NCBI GenBank assembly: GCA_039621445.1
Contig: CP154954.1
Location: forward strand, 10,621,521 to 10,685,520
DNA length: 64,000 bases
Direction: 5' to 3'
Source: Euglena gracilis
Lineage: Eukaryota > Euglenida > Euglenophyceae > Euglenales
This document shows positions 63,585-64,000 of the stretch, in pieces. The notes beneath the pieces were generated by a model. The model was given only the letters and a program-made list of their open reading frames with translations. It was not told where the DNA came from and made no database searches. How positions within the stretch are numbered: position 1 is the stretch's first letter; each line of letters starts with the position of its first letter. Both the position numbers and the translations under genes were made by a program.

Positions 63585-63872
63585 CATGATGGCCATCATG
63601 ACCCATGATGCCCATCATGACCCATGATGGCCATCATGACCCATGATGGCCATCATGACCAATGATGCCCATCATGCCCCATGACGCCCATCATGACCAA
63701 TGATGCCCATCATGACCCATGATGCCAATCATGGCCAATGATGGCCATCACGACCCATGATGCCCATCATGACCCATGATGGCCATCACGACCCATGATG
63801 GCCATCAGGCCCCATGATGGCCATCATGACCCATGATGGCCATCAGGCCCCATGATGGCCATCATGACCCAT
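63585..63872. repeat. Palindromic minisatellite atgatggccatcatg
   Basis: About 15 units of catgatg(g/c)ccatcatgacc each form a short self-complementary site. A two-unit relative is at 31337-31373. Confidence 0.95.
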
Positions 63873-63894
63873 GTACCCCCTAAGAAAAATAGTA

Positions 63895-64000
63895 GTACCC
63901 CCTTAAAAAAAAACCTCATGGAGGGTTTGGGGGAATTTTTTTGAAACTTGTTTTTTTTTAGAAAAAAGGTCCTTTTTTCATCTCTACAGCTTCGTAGTCC
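63895..64000. mobile_element. Start of a relative of the 2.1-kb hAT element
   Basis: cctcatggagggtttgggg, tttttttgaaacttg and catctctacagc parallel 51085-51165 inside the element at 51027-53145. It is cut by the window end. Confidence 0.65.

Overview
This is nuclear DNA from a microbial eukaryote, probably a unicellular alga or other protist; the species cannot be named from the sequence. Short GC-rich coding exons (70-320 bp) end at recognisable splice sites and lie far apart in introns full of transposon-derived repeats, runs of C and G, and microsatellites. There are no bacterial-style operons, ribosome binding sites or CRISPR arrays. Three tRNA-like Pol III units lie near the right end. 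Many introns are GT-AG. Several appear to be GC-AG, and reading phase stays consistent across those junctions.

Layout. 0.6-1.4 kb: end of a plus-strand gene. 1.4-6.3 kb: a mobile-element nest with two foldback MITEs, two copies of a 430-480 bp repeat, a long tetranucleotide block, and a TIR element with a captured ORF that interrupts a hAT-type MITE. 6.6-8.7 kb: first block of an abundant dispersed repeat (family D). 8.7-13.2 kb: minus-strand gene of at least six phase-compatible exons. 13.9-15.8 kb: a plus-strand and a minus-strand gene converge, with overlapping last exons. 16.9-19.4 kb: minus-strand gene containing the catalytic core of an OTU-family deubiquitinase. 20-29.4 kb: scattered exons, including a plus-strand Sm-like exon and a minus-strand Eaf6/MEAF6-like gene. 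29.4-35.3 kb: minisatellites, a 162-bp tandem array and hAT-type elements. 35.9-48.6 kb: one or more large minus-strand genes with at least twelve exons, most phase-compatible, product not recognised. 50.6-54.5 kb: a second, decayed copy of the TIR/ORF element, itself interrupted by two hAT-type insertions. 55-60.5 kb: family D and other dispersed repeats. 61-62.7 kb: two exons, three tRNA-like genes, and two copies of a small TIR element. 62.7-64 kb: repeats.

The coding exons give fragments of four recognisable functions: ubiquitin removal (OTU), a histone-acetyltransferase subunit (Eaf6-like), an RNA-binding Sm-like fold, and a transposon protein with half of a PHD-like zinc cluster. The rest of the coding sequence is not recognised. 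Exon boundaries were read by eye from splice motifs and phase, so the gene models are provisional.
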